A DNA stretch of 64,000 nucleotides from Metabacillus sp. KUDC1714 (GTDB taxonomy: Bacteria > Bacillota > Bacilli > Bacillales > Bacillaceae): NCBI RefSeq assembly GCF_014217835.1, contig NZ_CP055263.1:1248501-1312500 (forward strand). Reading direction: 5' to 3'. Positions 1 to 8,813 of this stretch are shown piece by piece. Every line of letters begins with the position of its first letter. The first letter of the stretch is position 1. A program made the position numbers and the translations under genes. Below the pieces are notes generated by a model. That model was not told where the DNA came from. It was given only the letters and a program-made list of their open reading frames with translations, and did not search any database.

Positions 1-10
1 TCGTTAACAC
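1..10 (-). CDS. hisG: HisG start (partial), ATP phosphoribosyltransferase
   Basis: Only the first codons lie in the window. Reading leftward, GTG-TTA-ACG would give Met-Leu-Thr, the usual opening of the short HisG form, preceded by an AGGTGA ribosome site that overlaps the hisZ stop. Known context: hisZ is normally followed by hisG, and the two proteins form the first enzyme of histidine synthesis. The ATG at 12 runs into a stop, so GTG at 10 is preferred. The call rests on position and three codons. Confidence 0.45.
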
Positions 11-20
11 ATCTTTCACC

Positions 21-1187
21 TCACAGCTCCTCCTTTCTTGAACCGATAAAATAGACTACCTCTTCAAAATGCTTTGTAAATGCATCAACATCTTTAATTC
101 CATTTATATCTTGCATGACAACTCGTTTATTGTTCATGCGAAGCTCATTTGTATGGGCAATCGCCTCTGTACGGCGTTCCAGACTATAGATCACACATTG
201 TAGCTGTTGTTCATCTGTCATTTTTAGAGACTCTATAATGCGATCAATGTGTAAACCAAATCCAGTTGCTGGTGCTGCTCGATTAAATTTTTCAAAAAGA
301 TGATCATATCTTCCACCACTACCTATTGGAAAGCCAACATTGTCTGCATAGACTTCAAATAAAATCCCAGTGTAATAGCTCATATGACTGACAATATTTA
401 AATCTAGCTTTAAATAATCTGTGACATGAAATGCTTCTAGTGTAGACCATAACTGAGTAATTTCTTCTAATGCGTCACGTGCAGCCCTTGATGAGACTAA
501 ATCTTTAGCTGCTGCTACTTTATCAATGCCTCCACGTAAAGTTAATAAACTAAATAAGCGCTCTTTATCAATTGAAGATAGCGGCAGCCCTTTAACATGC
601 TCTTTATAGCCTACATAATTTTTTTCATATAAGAAGCGCCTTAAAACATCGGCACGTTCTTGATTTCCTAAAACCTCTTTAAACAAGGCATCTGCATAGC
701 CAATATGGCCGATGGCAATTTTAAAATTCTCAAGTCCAGCTTCCTTTAGTGAAGCAATCATCAATGCAATCACTTCAGCATCTGCACTTGTTGTTCCATC
801 ACCGATTAATTCCACCCCAACCTGTTCAAACTCAGCGGGACGACCACCTTCTCGCTGCTGTGCGCGAAAAACATTTGCAGAATACGCAAGTCGTAAAGGG
901 TAAAGATGATTATATAATTTAGATGCAGCAACTCGAGCTATAGGTGCTGTCATATCTGGTCTGAGCACCAATGTATGACCTTGCTGATCTAATAGTTTAA
1001 AAAGCTGTTGATCAAGTATCGCGGATTGAACCCCAACTGTCTCATAGTATTCAAGAGTTGGTGTTTCAATAAATTGAAAGCCCCATTGCTCAATGACATT
1101 TGTCATCGCATGACGCGTTTTCTTCTTTACTTCATATAGATTTGGTAATGTATCAACCATTCCAAGCGGTTTCTCAAACATAAACAT
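21..1187 (-). CDS. hisZ: ATP phosphoribosyltransferase regulatory subunit HisZ
   Basis: A 388-residue histidyl-tRNA synthetase paralogue that binds the short HisG and makes it active and histidine-sensitive in the first step of histidine synthesis. The class II synthetase fold is visible: a motif 2-like stretch with FRAQQREGGRPAEFEQ near residue 107, GSGGRYDHLF near 292 and GFGLHIDRI near 312. The C-terminal anticodon-binding domain of true HisRS is reduced, as expected for HisZ. The start ATG at 1187 has GGGGG nine bases upstream; a second in-frame ATG six bases inside is less well spaced. It is the first gene of a his operon that continues off the left edge. Confidence 0.95.
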   Translation of the reverse strand: MFMFEKPLGMVDTLPNLYEVKKKTRHAMTNVIEQWGFQFIETPTLEYYETVGVQSAILDQQLFKLLDQQGHTLVLRPDMTAPIARVAASKLYNHLYPLRLAYSANVFRAQQREGGRPAEFEQVGVELIGDGTTSADAEVIALMIASLKEAGLENFKIAIGHIGYADALFKEVLGNQERADVLRRFLYEKNYVGYKEHVKGLPLSSIDKERLFSLLTLRGGIDKVAAAKDLVSSRAARDALEEITQLWSTLEAFHVTDYLKLDLNIVSHMSYYTGILFEVYADNVGFPIGSGGRYDHLFEKFNRAAPATGFGLHIDRIIESLKMTDEQQLQCVIYSLERRTEAIAHTNELRMNNKRVVMQDINGIKDVDAFTKHFEEVVYFIGSRKEEL

Positions 1188-1242
1188 GTTTCTGTACCCC
1201 CGTCGTAATTTTCAGAATGCTTTACTTCGCTAATATGCTAAT

Positions 1243-1271
1243 ATACTACCAAAGTGAAGGAGTTTTTTCAA
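1243..1271 (-). promoter_or_regulatory. Predicted sigma-A promoter of hisZ
   Basis: On the minus strand a TTGAAA hexamer (1271-1266) and TAGTAT (1248-1243) are separated by 17 bp, about 55 bp before the hisZ start. No T-box or other leader structure is apparent between this and hisZ. Confidence 0.5.
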
Positions 1272-1346
1272 GAAATTAATTACACAATTTGGCTAACCTT
1301 CGCTATTTATTAATTGTTTATTTATTCAGTCTTTTTAAAATATAGT

Positions 1347-1364
1347 TAAACAAACGTTTATTTA
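1347..1364. promoter_or_regulatory. 18-bp near-palindrome, copy 1
   Basis: TAAACAAACGTTTATTTA is a palindrome broken at one base pair, about 160 bp upstream of hisZ. The same 18-mer (19 bp with the preceding T) recurs at 8230-8247 over the yvlD stop codon. It looks like a repressor operator, but the protein is unknown. Confidence 0.35.
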
Positions 1365-1428
1365 AATCATGATTAACGCTTGGCCTTCCTATGTTTTCAG
1401 ACAATAGCTTGGCCCATTATTAAGCAAA

Positions 1429-1648
1429 GGCTCAGTTCTAAAAGATTGTTTCTTTTAAAAAGAAAACTATTTAAGGTTGATTGGAGCGGAAGTGCGAGAC
1501 TCCTGCGGGAGCAGCGGGACAGGTGAGACTCATGCAGGCGTATACGCCGAGGAGGCTCACCGCCCGCCCCGCGGAAAGCGAGCATCTCTCGCTGCAATCA
1601 ACCACACTGCATTACTTGGTAAATAGCAACCAAGTTTGAGAATACAGA
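1429..1648. repeat. ~220-bp structured interspersed repeat, copy 1
   Basis: One of three copies in the window. The GC-rich core contains nested inverted repeats: GGTTGATTG/CAATCAACC at 1475/1595, GCGAGA/TCTCGC at 1494/1587, GCGGG/CCCGC at 1505/1568, GCGGG/CCCGC at 1514/1563, GGTGAG/CTCACC at 1522/1556 and GGCG/CGCC at about 1538. The AT-rich flanks also form an imperfect outer inverted repeat. Short ORFs across it are shadows of the GC-rich core. It sits between hisZ and yvoF, filling most of this gap. Repeats with this core are, from memory, common in Bacillaceae genomes; function unknown. Confidence 0.85.
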
Positions 1649-1665
1649 ATTATGCAAAAAGGCCA

Positions 1666-2190
1666 CTAGTTTTTACTAGCAGCCTCCAGGTCCCTTTTTG
1701 CCAGCTCTTCTTTTGTATAAATAATTTGCATTGGATTTCCACCAACAAATGCACCTGCAGGAACATCCTTATGGACGAGTGTTCCTGCCGAGACAATAGC
1801 ACCGTCACCGATGATCACACCAGGGAGGATGGTAGAATTGGCACCAATTAGCACCTCGTTGCCAATCTTTACATCTCCTAGGCGATACTCGTTTATTAAA
1901 TACTCATGAGCTAGAATTGTTGTATTATAGCCAATCACAGAATTTCTACCTACTGATATTTTCTCAGGAAACATCACATCAAGCATCACCATTAGTGCAA
2001 ATGAAGCATGTTTTCCTACCTTCACTTTTAAAAAGGTTCGATAAAGAGAGTTTTTCACGGATAAAAATGGTGTATACCTTGCGAGCTGAATGACAATAAA
2101 GTTTCGGACAACCTTCCAAAATGGTACTGTCTTATAAACATGCCATAATGAATTCGCGCCAGAAACTGGGTATCTAGTCGTTCTTCTCAC
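1666..2190 (-). CDS. yvoF: Left-handed beta-helix acyltransferase, YvoF-like
   Basis: A hexapeptide-repeat acetyltransferase of about 174 residues. The C-terminal half shows the isoleucine-patch pattern (IGNEVLIGANSTILPGVIIG followed by a GAIVSAG turn) and ends in VGGNPMQII, typical of the maltose/galactoside acetyltransferase fold. The substrate is unknown. I chose GTG at 2190: GGAGTGG lies eight bases before it and it overlaps the ppaX stop by the usual spacing. An upstream ATG at 2223 would overlap ppaX by 32 bases. It is last in hprK-lgt-yvoD-ppaX-yvoF, the B. subtilis order. Confidence 0.85.
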   Translation of the reverse strand: MRRTTRYPVSGANSLWHVYKTVPFWKVVRNFIVIQLARYTPFLSVKNSLYRTFLKVKVGKHASFALMVMLDVMFPEKISVGRNSVIGYNTTILAHEYLINEYRLGDVKIGNEVLIGANSTILPGVIIGDGAIVSAGTLVHKDVPAGAFVGGNPMQIIYTKEELAKRDLEAASKN

Positions 2191-2191
2191 A

Positions 2192-2833
2192 TCATTCCAC
2201 TCCGACGATTGGTAGTAAATCACTCATTTTTTCTAATAAATAATCTGGGTTATAGCTACTAATATACTCTCTACCTTTAATACTCCAAGCTACTCCTGCT
2301 GTTTTCGTTCCAGCATTTTTCCCTGCCTCAACATCATGATGATTATCGCCAACCATGATTGCTTCCTCAGGTGATGAATCAAGCTGCTTTAACGCCAATA
2401 AAACTGGTTCAGGATGTGGCTTCGCATTTTCAACATCATCAAGGGTAACGACTACATCAAAAAATTGATCAAGCTTAGTTAGCTTTAATCCCATATTCAC
2501 GGTGTCACGAATTTTCGTTGTAACAATCCCTAGTTTAAAACCTTGCTCCTTGAGTGTTTTAATTGTTTCAAAAACAGTTTCATATTCGGTTACAAGGGTA
2601 TCATGCTGTTCATGATTAAATTTACGATAAACTTTAACCATTTCATCCATTCGATCTTGATCCACACTGCCAAACGTATCATAAAGAGTTGGACCGATAA
2701 ACGGTAGAACATCTTCTCGTTTATATTTGCTTGGGAAATATGAATTTAACGTGTGAAGAAACGATGCAATAATGAGCTCGTTTGTATTAATTAATGTTCC
2801 ATCTAAATCAAATAACAGTGTATTAATTTTCAT
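2192..2833 (-). CDS. ppaX: Pyrophosphatase PpaX
   Basis: A HAD-superfamily phosphatase of 213 residues. Motif I DLDGT begins at residue 9 (nucleophile Asp9, acid Asp11), motif II is VTTK near 104, and the acidic motif is [12 protein letters not shown] near 160. In B. subtilis PpaX hydrolyses the pyrophosphate released when HPr kinase/phosphorylase dephosphorylates Ser-HPr, so its place in the hprK operon fits. Its start overlaps the yvoD stop by 11 bases, suggesting translational coupling. Without the operon a phosphoglycolate-phosphatase-like HAD enzyme would be the alternative name. Confidence 0.93.
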   Translation of the reverse strand: MKINTLLFDLDGTLINTNELIIASFLHTLNSYFPSKYKREDVLPFIGPTLYDTFGSVDQDRMDEMVKVYRKFNHEQHDTLVTEYETVFETIKTLKEQGFKLGIVTTKIRDTVNMGLKLTKLDQFFDVVVTLDDVENAKPHPEPVLLALKQLDSSPEEAIMVGDNHHDVEAGKNAGTKTAGVAWSIKGREYISSYNPDYLLEKMSDLLPIVGVE

Positions 2834-3770
2834 AAGACGCTTCCTTTCTACTTGGTACAGCTTCTACCTTCCGCCAGATCGTCGCAATTGTTATTGTTAA
2901 TAGGATTGCCACAACTAGACGAATTGCAAGCAATGGTAAAACAGGAATTCCTAATGGAATAAAAATAAGTGTATCCTCAACAACCGCATGACATGCAACA
3001 AGGAAAATAAACGCTAACGTTAAATCTTTGCGACTTACATTATCCTCTTTTACAGCCTGGATCATCACACCTGCTCCATATGCCAATCCAATTGTAAGTC
3101 CTGCAACTAATGTCATCGACGTATTTTCTTTCATCCCTAACATCCTTGTCACCGGTGCCATCCATTTTGTGAAAACAGTTAATAAACCTAAGTCTTTTAA
3201 AAATTGAATCACAATCATTAATGGAATTACAATTAATGCTAGCTGGAGAACACCTAAGCCTGCCTTTTGTATGGCCAAACCAATGATTTCCAACCAACCG
3301 TTTGGGACAACCTCTGTTTTGCTTACAAAACCATATTGGGCCATTTCTCCACCACCCTGCCAGACAAGGTTCACAACGATGGCGGATACGAAGGCAAGAC
3401 CAATCCTTACAAATAGGATTACCCACAGCTTAAGACCAACTTTTGCTGCAACAGATGACTCAATAAGTAAATTGTGTGAAAAGGATAGCATGACAGCTAA
3501 GATAAAAACCTCTTTCACAGTTAAATCAAGCGATAAAATCGCCGCAATCCCTGCATACAGATTAAGAAAATTGCCGATGACTAACGGGATTGCCGCTTCC
3601 CCAGATAAACCGAAGATTCCCATAATCGGGGTAATCAGCGTTGCCAACCAATCTAGTACAGGCGTATGCTGTAGCAAACTAACAATTAACGTGATTGGAA
3701 AGATCACCTTTCCTAATGTCCAGGTTGTCTGGATCCCAGCTTGAAAGCCACTTTTTAAACTATTCCCCAT
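2823..3770 (-). CDS. yvoD: Nucleoside-recognition (Gate) membrane protein YvoD
   Basis: A polytopic membrane protein of about 315 residues with two Gate-type halves: an N-terminal half with [24 protein letters not shown], and a C-terminal half with [10 protein letters not shown] followed by [15 protein letters not shown]. The family resembles the SpoIIIAG/SpmA-type and nucleoside-transporter gate domains; the substrate is not known. The start is set at ATG 3770, since GGAGAGG sits seven bases before it; the in-frame TTG at 3776 is too close to that site. Middle gene of the hprK operon. Confidence 0.85.
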   Translation of the reverse strand: MGNSLKSGFQAGIQTTWTLGKVIFPITLIVSLLQHTPVLDWLATLITPIMGIFGLSGEAAIPLVIGNFLNLYAGIAAILSLDLTVKEVFILAVMLSFSHNLLIESSVAAKVGLKLWVILFVRIGLAFVSAIVVNLVWQGGGEMAQYGFVSKTEVVPNGWLEIIGLAIQKAGLGVLQLALIVIPLMIVIQFLKDLGLLTVFTKWMAPVTRMLGMKENTSMTLVAGLTIGLAYGAGVMIQAVKEDNVSRKDLTLAFIFLVACHAVVEDTLIFIPLGIPVLPLLAIRLVVAILLTITIATIWRKVEAVPSRKEASYEN

Positions 3771-3799
3771 AGCCAACCTCTCCTTGATGTGTAATACCT

Positions 3800-4618
3800 T
3801 TATTGACTTGAATCTAAGTATCTTACGTTAGAATGTCCTTTTACTCGGCGGAAAATCATGATTCCTACAGCAACTGCAATTAAAACAATCGAAATAACCT
3901 GAGCAATTCGTAAAGTCTCTGTAAGCATCAAGCTATCTGTTCGGAGACCTTCTATAAAGAAGCGACCGACCGAATACCAAATGACATAAGTTAAAAACAG
4001 CTCTCCACGTCTAAAATTAGCTTTTCTTAACAACAGCAAACCGATAACTCCAGCAAAATTCCACAAGGATTCATATAGGAAGGTTGGATGATAATAAGCG
4101 CCATTTATATACATTTGATTTACGATAAAATCAGGCAGCATTAATCCCTCTAAAAACTCCCTTGAAACTGTATCGCCATGTGCCTCTTGATTCATAAAGT
4201 TCCCCCAACGACCAATTGCCTGACCTAGGAGAATACTTGGTGCACCGATGTCAGCAAGCTGCCAAAAGGAAATTTTCTTTACTCTAGCATAGATTGCACC
4301 AGTAATAATTGCCGCAATAAGCCCACCATGAATAGCGAGACCACCATTCCATATTTTTATAATGTCACCGGGATTTTGAGAATAATAGTCCCATTGAAAA
4401 ATGACATAGTATGCCCTTGCCCCTAAAATTGCCATTGGGATTGCAAATAACACCACATCAACAAACGTGTCTTTATGTAACCCTCTTCTCTCACTTTCTC
4501 TAACTGCAAGTAAAAGCCCGAGTAATGCTCCAACACCAATAATGACTCCATACCAATGAATTTGTATCGGTCCTAATTCAAGAAATATTGGATCAAGAGG
4601 CTGTAAATTCTCTTCCAT
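3800..4618 (-). CDS. lgt: Prolipoprotein diacylglyceryl transferase
   Basis: A membrane enzyme of 272 residues that moves diacylglycerol from phosphatidylglycerol to the lipobox cysteine of prolipoproteins. The signature [13 protein letters not shown] is near residue 140, [10 protein letters not shown] near 90 and the C-terminal [14 protein letters not shown] near 220, with about seven hydrophobic segments. GAGGGAG precedes the ATG at 4618. Two substrate-type lipoproteins, RbsB and DctP, are encoded elsewhere in the window. It lies between hprK and yvoD in one operon. Confidence 0.97.
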   Translation of the reverse strand: MEENLQPLDPIFLELGPIQIHWYGVIIGVGALLGLLLAVRESERRGLHKDTFVDVVLFAIPMAILGARAYYVIFQWDYYSQNPGDIIKIWNGGLAIHGGLIAAIITGAIYARVKKISFWQLADIGAPSILLGQAIGRWGNFMNQEAHGDTVSREFLEGLMLPDFIVNQMYINGAYYHPTFLYESLWNFAGVIGLLLLRKANFRRGELFLTYVIWYSVGRFFIEGLRTDSLMLTETLRIAQVISIVLIAVAVGIMIFRRVKGHSNVRYLDSSQ

Positions 4619-4672
4619 TCTCTCAACTCCCTCTATACTTATTTTTAATATATATAATCTATGTACTATCTT

Positions 4673-4722
4673 AGGGTCTGACCCCTCAAAACAACACCCT
4701 TAGATATGAGGGGTCTGACCCT
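4673..4722. repeat. REP-like palindromic hairpin between hprK and lgt
   Basis: GGGTCTGACCCCTC at 4674 and GAGGGGTCTGACCC at 4708 are inverted copies with one central mismatch, about 20 bp apart. It lies in the hprK-lgt spacer and could form an mRNA hairpin. The motif type resembles REP palindromes linked to REP-associated transposases; similar ones occur at 21313 and 50697. Confidence 0.6.
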
Positions 4723-4737
4723 TTCTAAAACAAAATC

Positions 4738-5673
4738 CTATTCTTCCTCGCGATCAGCATCTTCTATGACACCAGCGAGCTTATTTGTAAATTGCTCTGC
4801 AGCATTTACACCCATACGCTTTAATCGGTAATTCATTGCAGCAACCTCGATAATGACAGATAAATTTCGTCCAGGTCGAACTGGAACAGTTAGCTTTGTC
4901 ACATCTGTATCAATAATTCGCATTTTGTCTTCTTCAAGACCAAGGCGATCATATTGTTTATTTTGATCCCAGAGCTCAAGGTTGATGACAAGTGTAATCC
5001 GCTTAAAGCTACGAACAGCGCCTGCTCCAAATAATGTCATGACATTGATTATTCCTAACCCACGAATTTCCAAAAGATGCTCAATTAACTCAGGAGCACT
5101 ACCAACTAATGTATCTTGGTCTTCCTGACGAATTTCAACACAATCATCTGCAACAAGACGATGACCACGTTTTACTAGTTCAAGAGCTGTTTCACTTTTA
5201 CCAACGCCACTTTTACCAATTATTAATACACCGACTCCATAAATATCTACCAATACACCATGTACTGCAGTAGTTGGAGCTAGCTTTCCTTCGAGAAAGT
5301 TTGTTAAATGACTAGATAATCTTGTCGTCTTCATTGGTGATCGTAGAACAGGAACACCATCACGATTTGAAGCTTCAATTAATTCAGCAGGTGGTTCATT
5401 TTCTCTCGTAAGAATGATTGCAGGTGTAACATCTGTACAAAGCTCGTCCATTCGATGCTTTTTCTCTTGTTCTGTTAATTGATGAAAAAATGAAAGCTCA
5501 GTTTTTCCGAGCAATTGAACTCGTTCCTTTGGATAATATGTAAAGAACCCAGCCATTTCAATACCAGGACGAGACAAATCACTTGTAATGATTGGTCGAT
5601 TAATTCCCTCTTCTCCACTAATTACCTCAAAATTAAATTTATCAATAAGATCCTTTGTGCGAACTTTAGGCAC
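4738..5673 (-). CDS. hprK: HPr kinase/phosphorylase
   Basis: A 311-residue bifunctional enzyme that phosphorylates HPr on a serine with ATP or pyrophosphate and reverses it with phosphate, setting CcpA-dependent catabolite control. The P-loop GKSGVGKSE is near residue 153, preceded by the conserved HGVLVDIYG segment; the HprK signature [10 protein letters not shown] is near 203. The start ATG at 5673 has AAAGGAGG nine bases upstream. First gene of the hprK-lgt-yvoD-ppaX-yvoF cluster. Cre-like sites before rbsB, manA and possibly mtlA are candidate downstream targets. Confidence 0.98.
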   Translation of the reverse strand: MPKVRTKDLIDKFNFEVISGEEGINRPIITSDLSRPGIEMAGFFTYYPKERVQLLGKTELSFFHQLTEQEKKHRMDELCTDVTPAIILTRENEPPAELIEASNRDGVPVLRSPMKTTRLSSHLTNFLEGKLAPTTAVHGVLVDIYGVGVLIIGKSGVGKSETALELVKRGHRLVADDCVEIRQEDQDTLVGSAPELIEHLLEIRGLGIINVMTLFGAGAVRSFKRITLVINLELWDQNKQYDRLGLEEDKMRIIDTDVTKLTVPVRPGRNLSVIIEVAAMNYRLKRMGVNAAEQFTNKLAGVIEDADREEE

Positions 5674-5882
5674 GATTTATCCTCCTTTATGACAAGGGCT
5701 TTCACTATAGTTTATAACAAGCTTGGATATACCCTTGTATTCCTTTTCAAATGTTAAGAAAGACTCTGTTTATATTTTAGCATTAGAACATAACATTCCA
5801 AAATATTATTTTACTTTAACGCTACTCTCCTGCACTAAACTCCCTATATAAACAGTGAAGAAACTAATAGGAGGGTAAATTA

Positions 5883-6578
5883 ATGAAAATCATGATTGAT
5901 GCAGGACATGGGTATGAAACACCTGGAAAAAGAACGGTAGATGGGATGAAGGAATACGAATTTAATCGCGCTGTTGCAAATGAAATGAAAAAACTTTTTT
6001 TAACCTACGAACATGTAACCGTGCAATTTTCACATTCAGACAAAAAAGATGTTCCATTAAGTGAAAGGACTGCTAAGGCAAATCAAGCGAAGGCTGATCT
6101 ATTTGTTTCAATTCATGCGAATGCACATGGAAACGGGAAAGAATGGACGTCAGCCGCTGGTATCGAGACATATGTTTATTCATCGAAACCTAAGGCTGCT
6201 TATGAATTAGCAAAAATTGTCCAGGCTAACCTTGTAAAAGAAACTTCTAGGAAAGATCGTGGCGTCAAGACTGCTAATTTTCATGTGTTAAAAACAACAA
6301 GCATGACAGCAATCCTTTGTGAATGTGGATTTATGACCAACAAAGCTGAAGCAGGTCTACTACGTACAAGTGAGTATCGGAATCGATGTGCAGAGGCGAT
6401 TGTAAAGGGAATTGTTTCATATTACAAGCTCAAAAGAAAGAGTAAAATAGAAAATCCAACTCCCGAAAACGATTTTTTCAAGGTGCAAGTCGGTGTTTTT
6501 AACGAAAAGGAAAATGCAAAAAAACTTGCTGAGGAATTAAAAAGCAAGGGTTATGAAGCTATCATTGTGACTAGTTAA
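5883..6578 (+). CDS. N-acetylmuramoyl-L-alanine amidase, CwlC-like
   Basis: An Amidase_3 enzyme (about residues 2-175) followed by one SPOR peptidoglycan-binding repeat (about 198-231, FFKVQVGVFNEKENAKKLAEEL). Zinc and catalytic residues are visible: His9 in IDAGHG, Glu in YEFN, His in SIHANAHG and the catalytic Glu in CECGFMTN. There is no signal peptide. Together with the SPOR tail this matches B. subtilis CwlC, the mother-cell wall hydrolase of late sporulation, though CwlC has two SPOR repeats. GGAGGG precedes the ATG. It stands alone on the plus strand and ends at a strong terminator. Confidence 0.88.
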   Translation: MKIMIDAGHGYETPGKRTVDGMKEYEFNRAVANEMKKLFLTYEHVTVQFSHSDKKDVPLSERTAKANQAKADLFVSIHANAHGNGKEWTSAAGIETYVYSSKPKAAYELAKIVQANLVKETSRKDRGVKTANFHVLKTTSMTAILCECGFMTNKAEAGLLRTSEYRNRCAEAIVKGIVSYYKLKRKSKIENPTPENDFFKVQVGVFNEKENAKKLAEELKSKGYEAIIVTS

Positions 6579-6589
6579 GCTACCCTACG

Positions 6590-6625
6590 AAAAAGCCAAA
6601 TTCAGCTATTTGAATTTGGCTTTTT
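6590..6625. terminator. Bidirectional terminator
   Basis: Fifteen-bp stem AAAAAGCCAAATTCA / TGAATTTGGCTTTTT with a six-base loop. It ends the amidase on the plus strand and overlaps the stop of the phosphoesterase on the minus strand. Confidence 0.9.
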
Positions 6626-8127
6626 CAAGGTGAAAAAACAACCTTTTCATCTCGTATTTTCTTATAAACATTTATTTCAAAGTAACTTGTCGCAATCATT
6701 TTTTCCGTTCTTTTTACATCTATGTCCATTGAAAATGCATCCTTACCAGGGTATTTATCGGGATCGTAATAGAAATATTGATCCAGGTGGGGTGAGTATG
6801 TCTGAACATCAATTGAATTCGTCTCCTCATCAATATGAAGAAGACGGATAAAGCCGTTACCACCTTTAGGTCCCTTTTGGTAATCTGCAAGCAGTTGATA
6901 AACCTTCCGATCGAAAATCCCATCAAAATTATCATCAATTTCATCCACTAATAATTCACTATTATGATAATGTCCACAAAGAACCGCAACAACATTTTTG
7001 TTTGGTACAACTACCTTTTCAAAAATTTCATTGCCTTGTTGACTTCTCTTACCGTTTTTTTCTAAGTATTCGTGAAACGCTAAGATCGCTGTACGGTCTG
7101 AATAACGCTTTAATACCTTGTTCATCCACTCTATGTCCTTTTCTTCGATATCCCAGCCCATATAAAGGAAAACATAATCTTTACCATTCGCAGAGATTAG
7201 ATCATAATGGCCATGATTATTTTGATACGACTCACCATAATAATATTTTTCATAAAATCGATTCTCTCCGAAATATCGCTCATACTGCTTAAAGTCGTCA
7301 CCTTTATCATGATTTCCTGGGAGTACTCCATATGGGATTTTCGCTACGTCTAATGTATTCATGTAAGAATCAGCACGTTTCCATTGCCTCTCATCGCCAC
7401 CCTTATTGACGATATCACCAGTATGAAAGACATATTTAATTTTCATCACAGCTTTATTTTGTGAAATCCATTCTGTTAATGTCTTAAACACGGCAGGATG
7501 ATCTTGTGCATAATATTGAGTATCAGACATCCAGACAAAAGAGTAATCATAGCTTTTTGACTGTGATGATCCTACTTGATCCTGAACAATGACACTTATC
7601 TTTTTATCTTTTACATATTCACCAGCTGAGACCGTTCCATTAAGATCAAACTGATATTTTCCGGCTAATTTCCGATCAATCTCCAGCCACTTTTGTTTCG
7701 CAACATTCCAACCATACATTGTTACCTGTCTTCCTGGTAAAGACTTTCCTTCCCAATGGACAGTAATATTATCTGATGGTTGTATATCATTATTCACCTT
7801 AACGTCAAAACGGTGATAAGGAAACTTTGTTACTGATTTAGTTTTATTTGACTCACTGTCATTTTCCTTAAGCGCAAAGTATTTTTTAGTTGAAAATTCC
7901 TTTTCTCCTTTTGGGGCAAAAGTTTTCGGTGGTTCAGTACTTGTTGCATTTTCACTAACAAGTATGTGATTCTTTTTTGCGGAAGTATATTGATGAGCAT
8001 GATAAAAATTTTTCCCATTGATCTCAACACTAACCAGATCTATCGTGTTACTCTTCACAAGATGTGTTGGTATAAAGATTAGAATCATGATACATATGAC
8101 AAAAAAAACACTGTTAAATTTGTACAT
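6625..8127 (-). CDS. Secreted calcineurin-like metallophosphoesterase
   Basis: A protein of about 500 residues with an N-terminal hydrophobic signal (FFVICIMILIFIP). An N-terminal beta-rich region (about 30-195) precedes the phosphoesterase domain. The metal-binding motifs are in order: SDTQ near 205, GDIVNKGGDE near 240, GNHD near 273, AFHEY near 353 and GHYHN near 388. The first motif has Gln where many members have His. Substrate unknown. ATG at 8127 is chosen because GGGTG precedes it; a GTG three codons upstream is part of that ribosome site. It stands alone, convergent with the amidase. Confidence 0.85.
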   Translation of the reverse strand: MYKFNSVFFVICIMILIFIPTHLVKSNTIDLVSVEINGKNFYHAHQYTSAKKNHILVSENATSTEPPKTFAPKGEKEFSTKKYFALKENDSESNKTKSVTKFPYHRFDVKVNNDIQPSDNITVHWEGKSLPGRQVTMYGWNVAKQKWLEIDRKLAGKYQFDLNGTVSAGEYVKDKKISVIVQDQVGSSQSKSYDYSFVWMSDTQYYAQDHPAVFKTLTEWISQNKAVMKIKYVFHTGDIVNKGGDERQWKRADSYMNTLDVAKIPYGVLPGNHDKGDDFKQYERYFGENRFYEKYYYGESYQNNHGHYDLISANGKDYVFLYMGWDIEEKDIEWMNKVLKRYSDRTAILAFHEYLEKNGKRSQQGNEIFEKVVVPNKNVVAVLCGHYHNSELLVDEIDDNFDGIFDRKVYQLLADYQKGPKGGNGFIRLLHIDEETNSIDVQTYSPHLDQYFYYDPDKYPGKDAFSMDIDVKRTEKMIATSYFEINVYKKIRDEKVVFSP

Positions 8128-8195
8128 GCTTTTCACCCAATGGTAGTATGTGCAGAAATTAGCTTTTTTACCATTAGAAAGCGCGGATTACCTAT

Positions 8196-8224
8196 AAAAA
8201 AAGAGCGAGACAGACTCTCTACTC
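8196..8224 (-). terminator. Terminator after yvlD
   Basis: Hairpin GAG-C-GAGA / TCTC-TA-CTC with an internal bulge, followed on the minus strand by seven T residues. Confidence 0.6.
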
Positions 8225-8229
8225 AAATT

Positions 8230-8247
8230 TAAACAAACGTTTATTTA
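8230..8247. promoter_or_regulatory. 18-bp near-palindrome, copy 2
   Basis: Exact second copy of TAAACAAACGTTTATTTA (see 1347). It overlaps the yvlD stop codon, so it is not an ordinary promoter-proximal operator here. Confidence 0.3.
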
Positions 8248-8603
8248 TTTTTTTGCAGCGGCTCAATGATCGCCTTCTGGATCATCAGATGAAGCAATGA
8301 AATAACAACGGCTGCAAGTATGGCTGTGCTGAAACCATCGATATTAAAGGCGTCCCCCATAAGACCCTCAGTAATCATCAAGGTGACCGCATTAATGACA
8401 AAGAGAAATAACCCTAAAGTTACAACTGTTACAGGCAATGTTAGCAGAATGAGAAACGGCTTAACAAGTACATTTAAAACCGATAAGATGAAGCTTGCCC
8501 CTAAAGCCGCTCCGATCCCACTTAAGTAGAATGAATCAAAATAGCCAGAAACGACAATTAATATGACTGCATTCACAAGAATGCTAACTAGCCATCTCAT
8601 CAT
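8241..8603 (-). CDS. yvlD: Phage-holin-like membrane protein YvlD
   Basis: A small DUF360/phage-holin family 4 membrane protein of about 120 residues with four hydrophobic segments (LVSILVNAVILIVVSGYF, AALGASFILSVLNVLVKPF, LPVTVVTLGLFLFVINAV, TAILAAVVISLLHLMI). The start is one of two adjacent ATGs at 8603/8600, overlapping the end of yvlC; a longer frame upstream would run inside yvlC. Last of yvlABCD, which in B. subtilis belongs to the sigma-W envelope-stress regulon. Confidence 0.88.
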   Translation of the reverse strand: MMRWLVSILVNAVILIVVSGYFDSFYLSGIGAALGASFILSVLNVLVKPFLILLTLPVTVVTLGLFLFVINAVTLMITEGLMGDAFNIDGFSTAILAAVVISLLHLMIQKAIIEPLQKNK

Positions 8604-8604
8604 C

Positions 8605-8802
8605 TTAAATAATGTCCGATTCTTCTGGCACAAGGAATATCCACGCAATATAGATAATACCTAATGGAAAAAATCCAGTAGGTATAAGCAATATGACAAA
8701 TAATATCCTTAATATTGAAGCATCAATACCCAAATAATCTGACAAGCCTCCAAGTACACCAGAAAGCTTTCGATCTGAGCGAGATCGGTGTAATTTTTTC
8801 AT
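8605..8802 (-). CDS. yvlC: PspC-domain protein YvlC
   Basis: A 65-residue PspC-family membrane protein. The conserved pattern RSDRKLSGVLGGLSDYLGIDASILRILFVIL is followed by a second hydrophobic stretch (GIIYIAWIFLVP). ATG at 8802 has AGGGTG upstream; a GTG three codons earlier falls in that site. PspC proteins take part in membrane-stress sensing. Between yvlB and yvlD in one operon. Confidence 0.92.
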   Translation of the reverse strand: MKKLHRSRSDRKLSGVLGGLSDYLGIDASILRILFVILLIPTGFFPLGIIYIAWIFLVPEESDII

Positions 8803-8813
8803 ACTCTTCACCC

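Noticed and set aside
1188..1430. T-box or other riboswitch leader for the his operon
   Set aside because: No T-box core or specifier hairpin seen; the promoter leaves a leader of only about 50 bases.
1397..1597. ORFs rich in Arg/Pro/Ala across 1397-1597, 9888-10188 and 34384-34593
   Set aside because: They arise from the GC-rich core of the interspersed repeat, lie in different frames and directions, and have no ribosome sites of their own.
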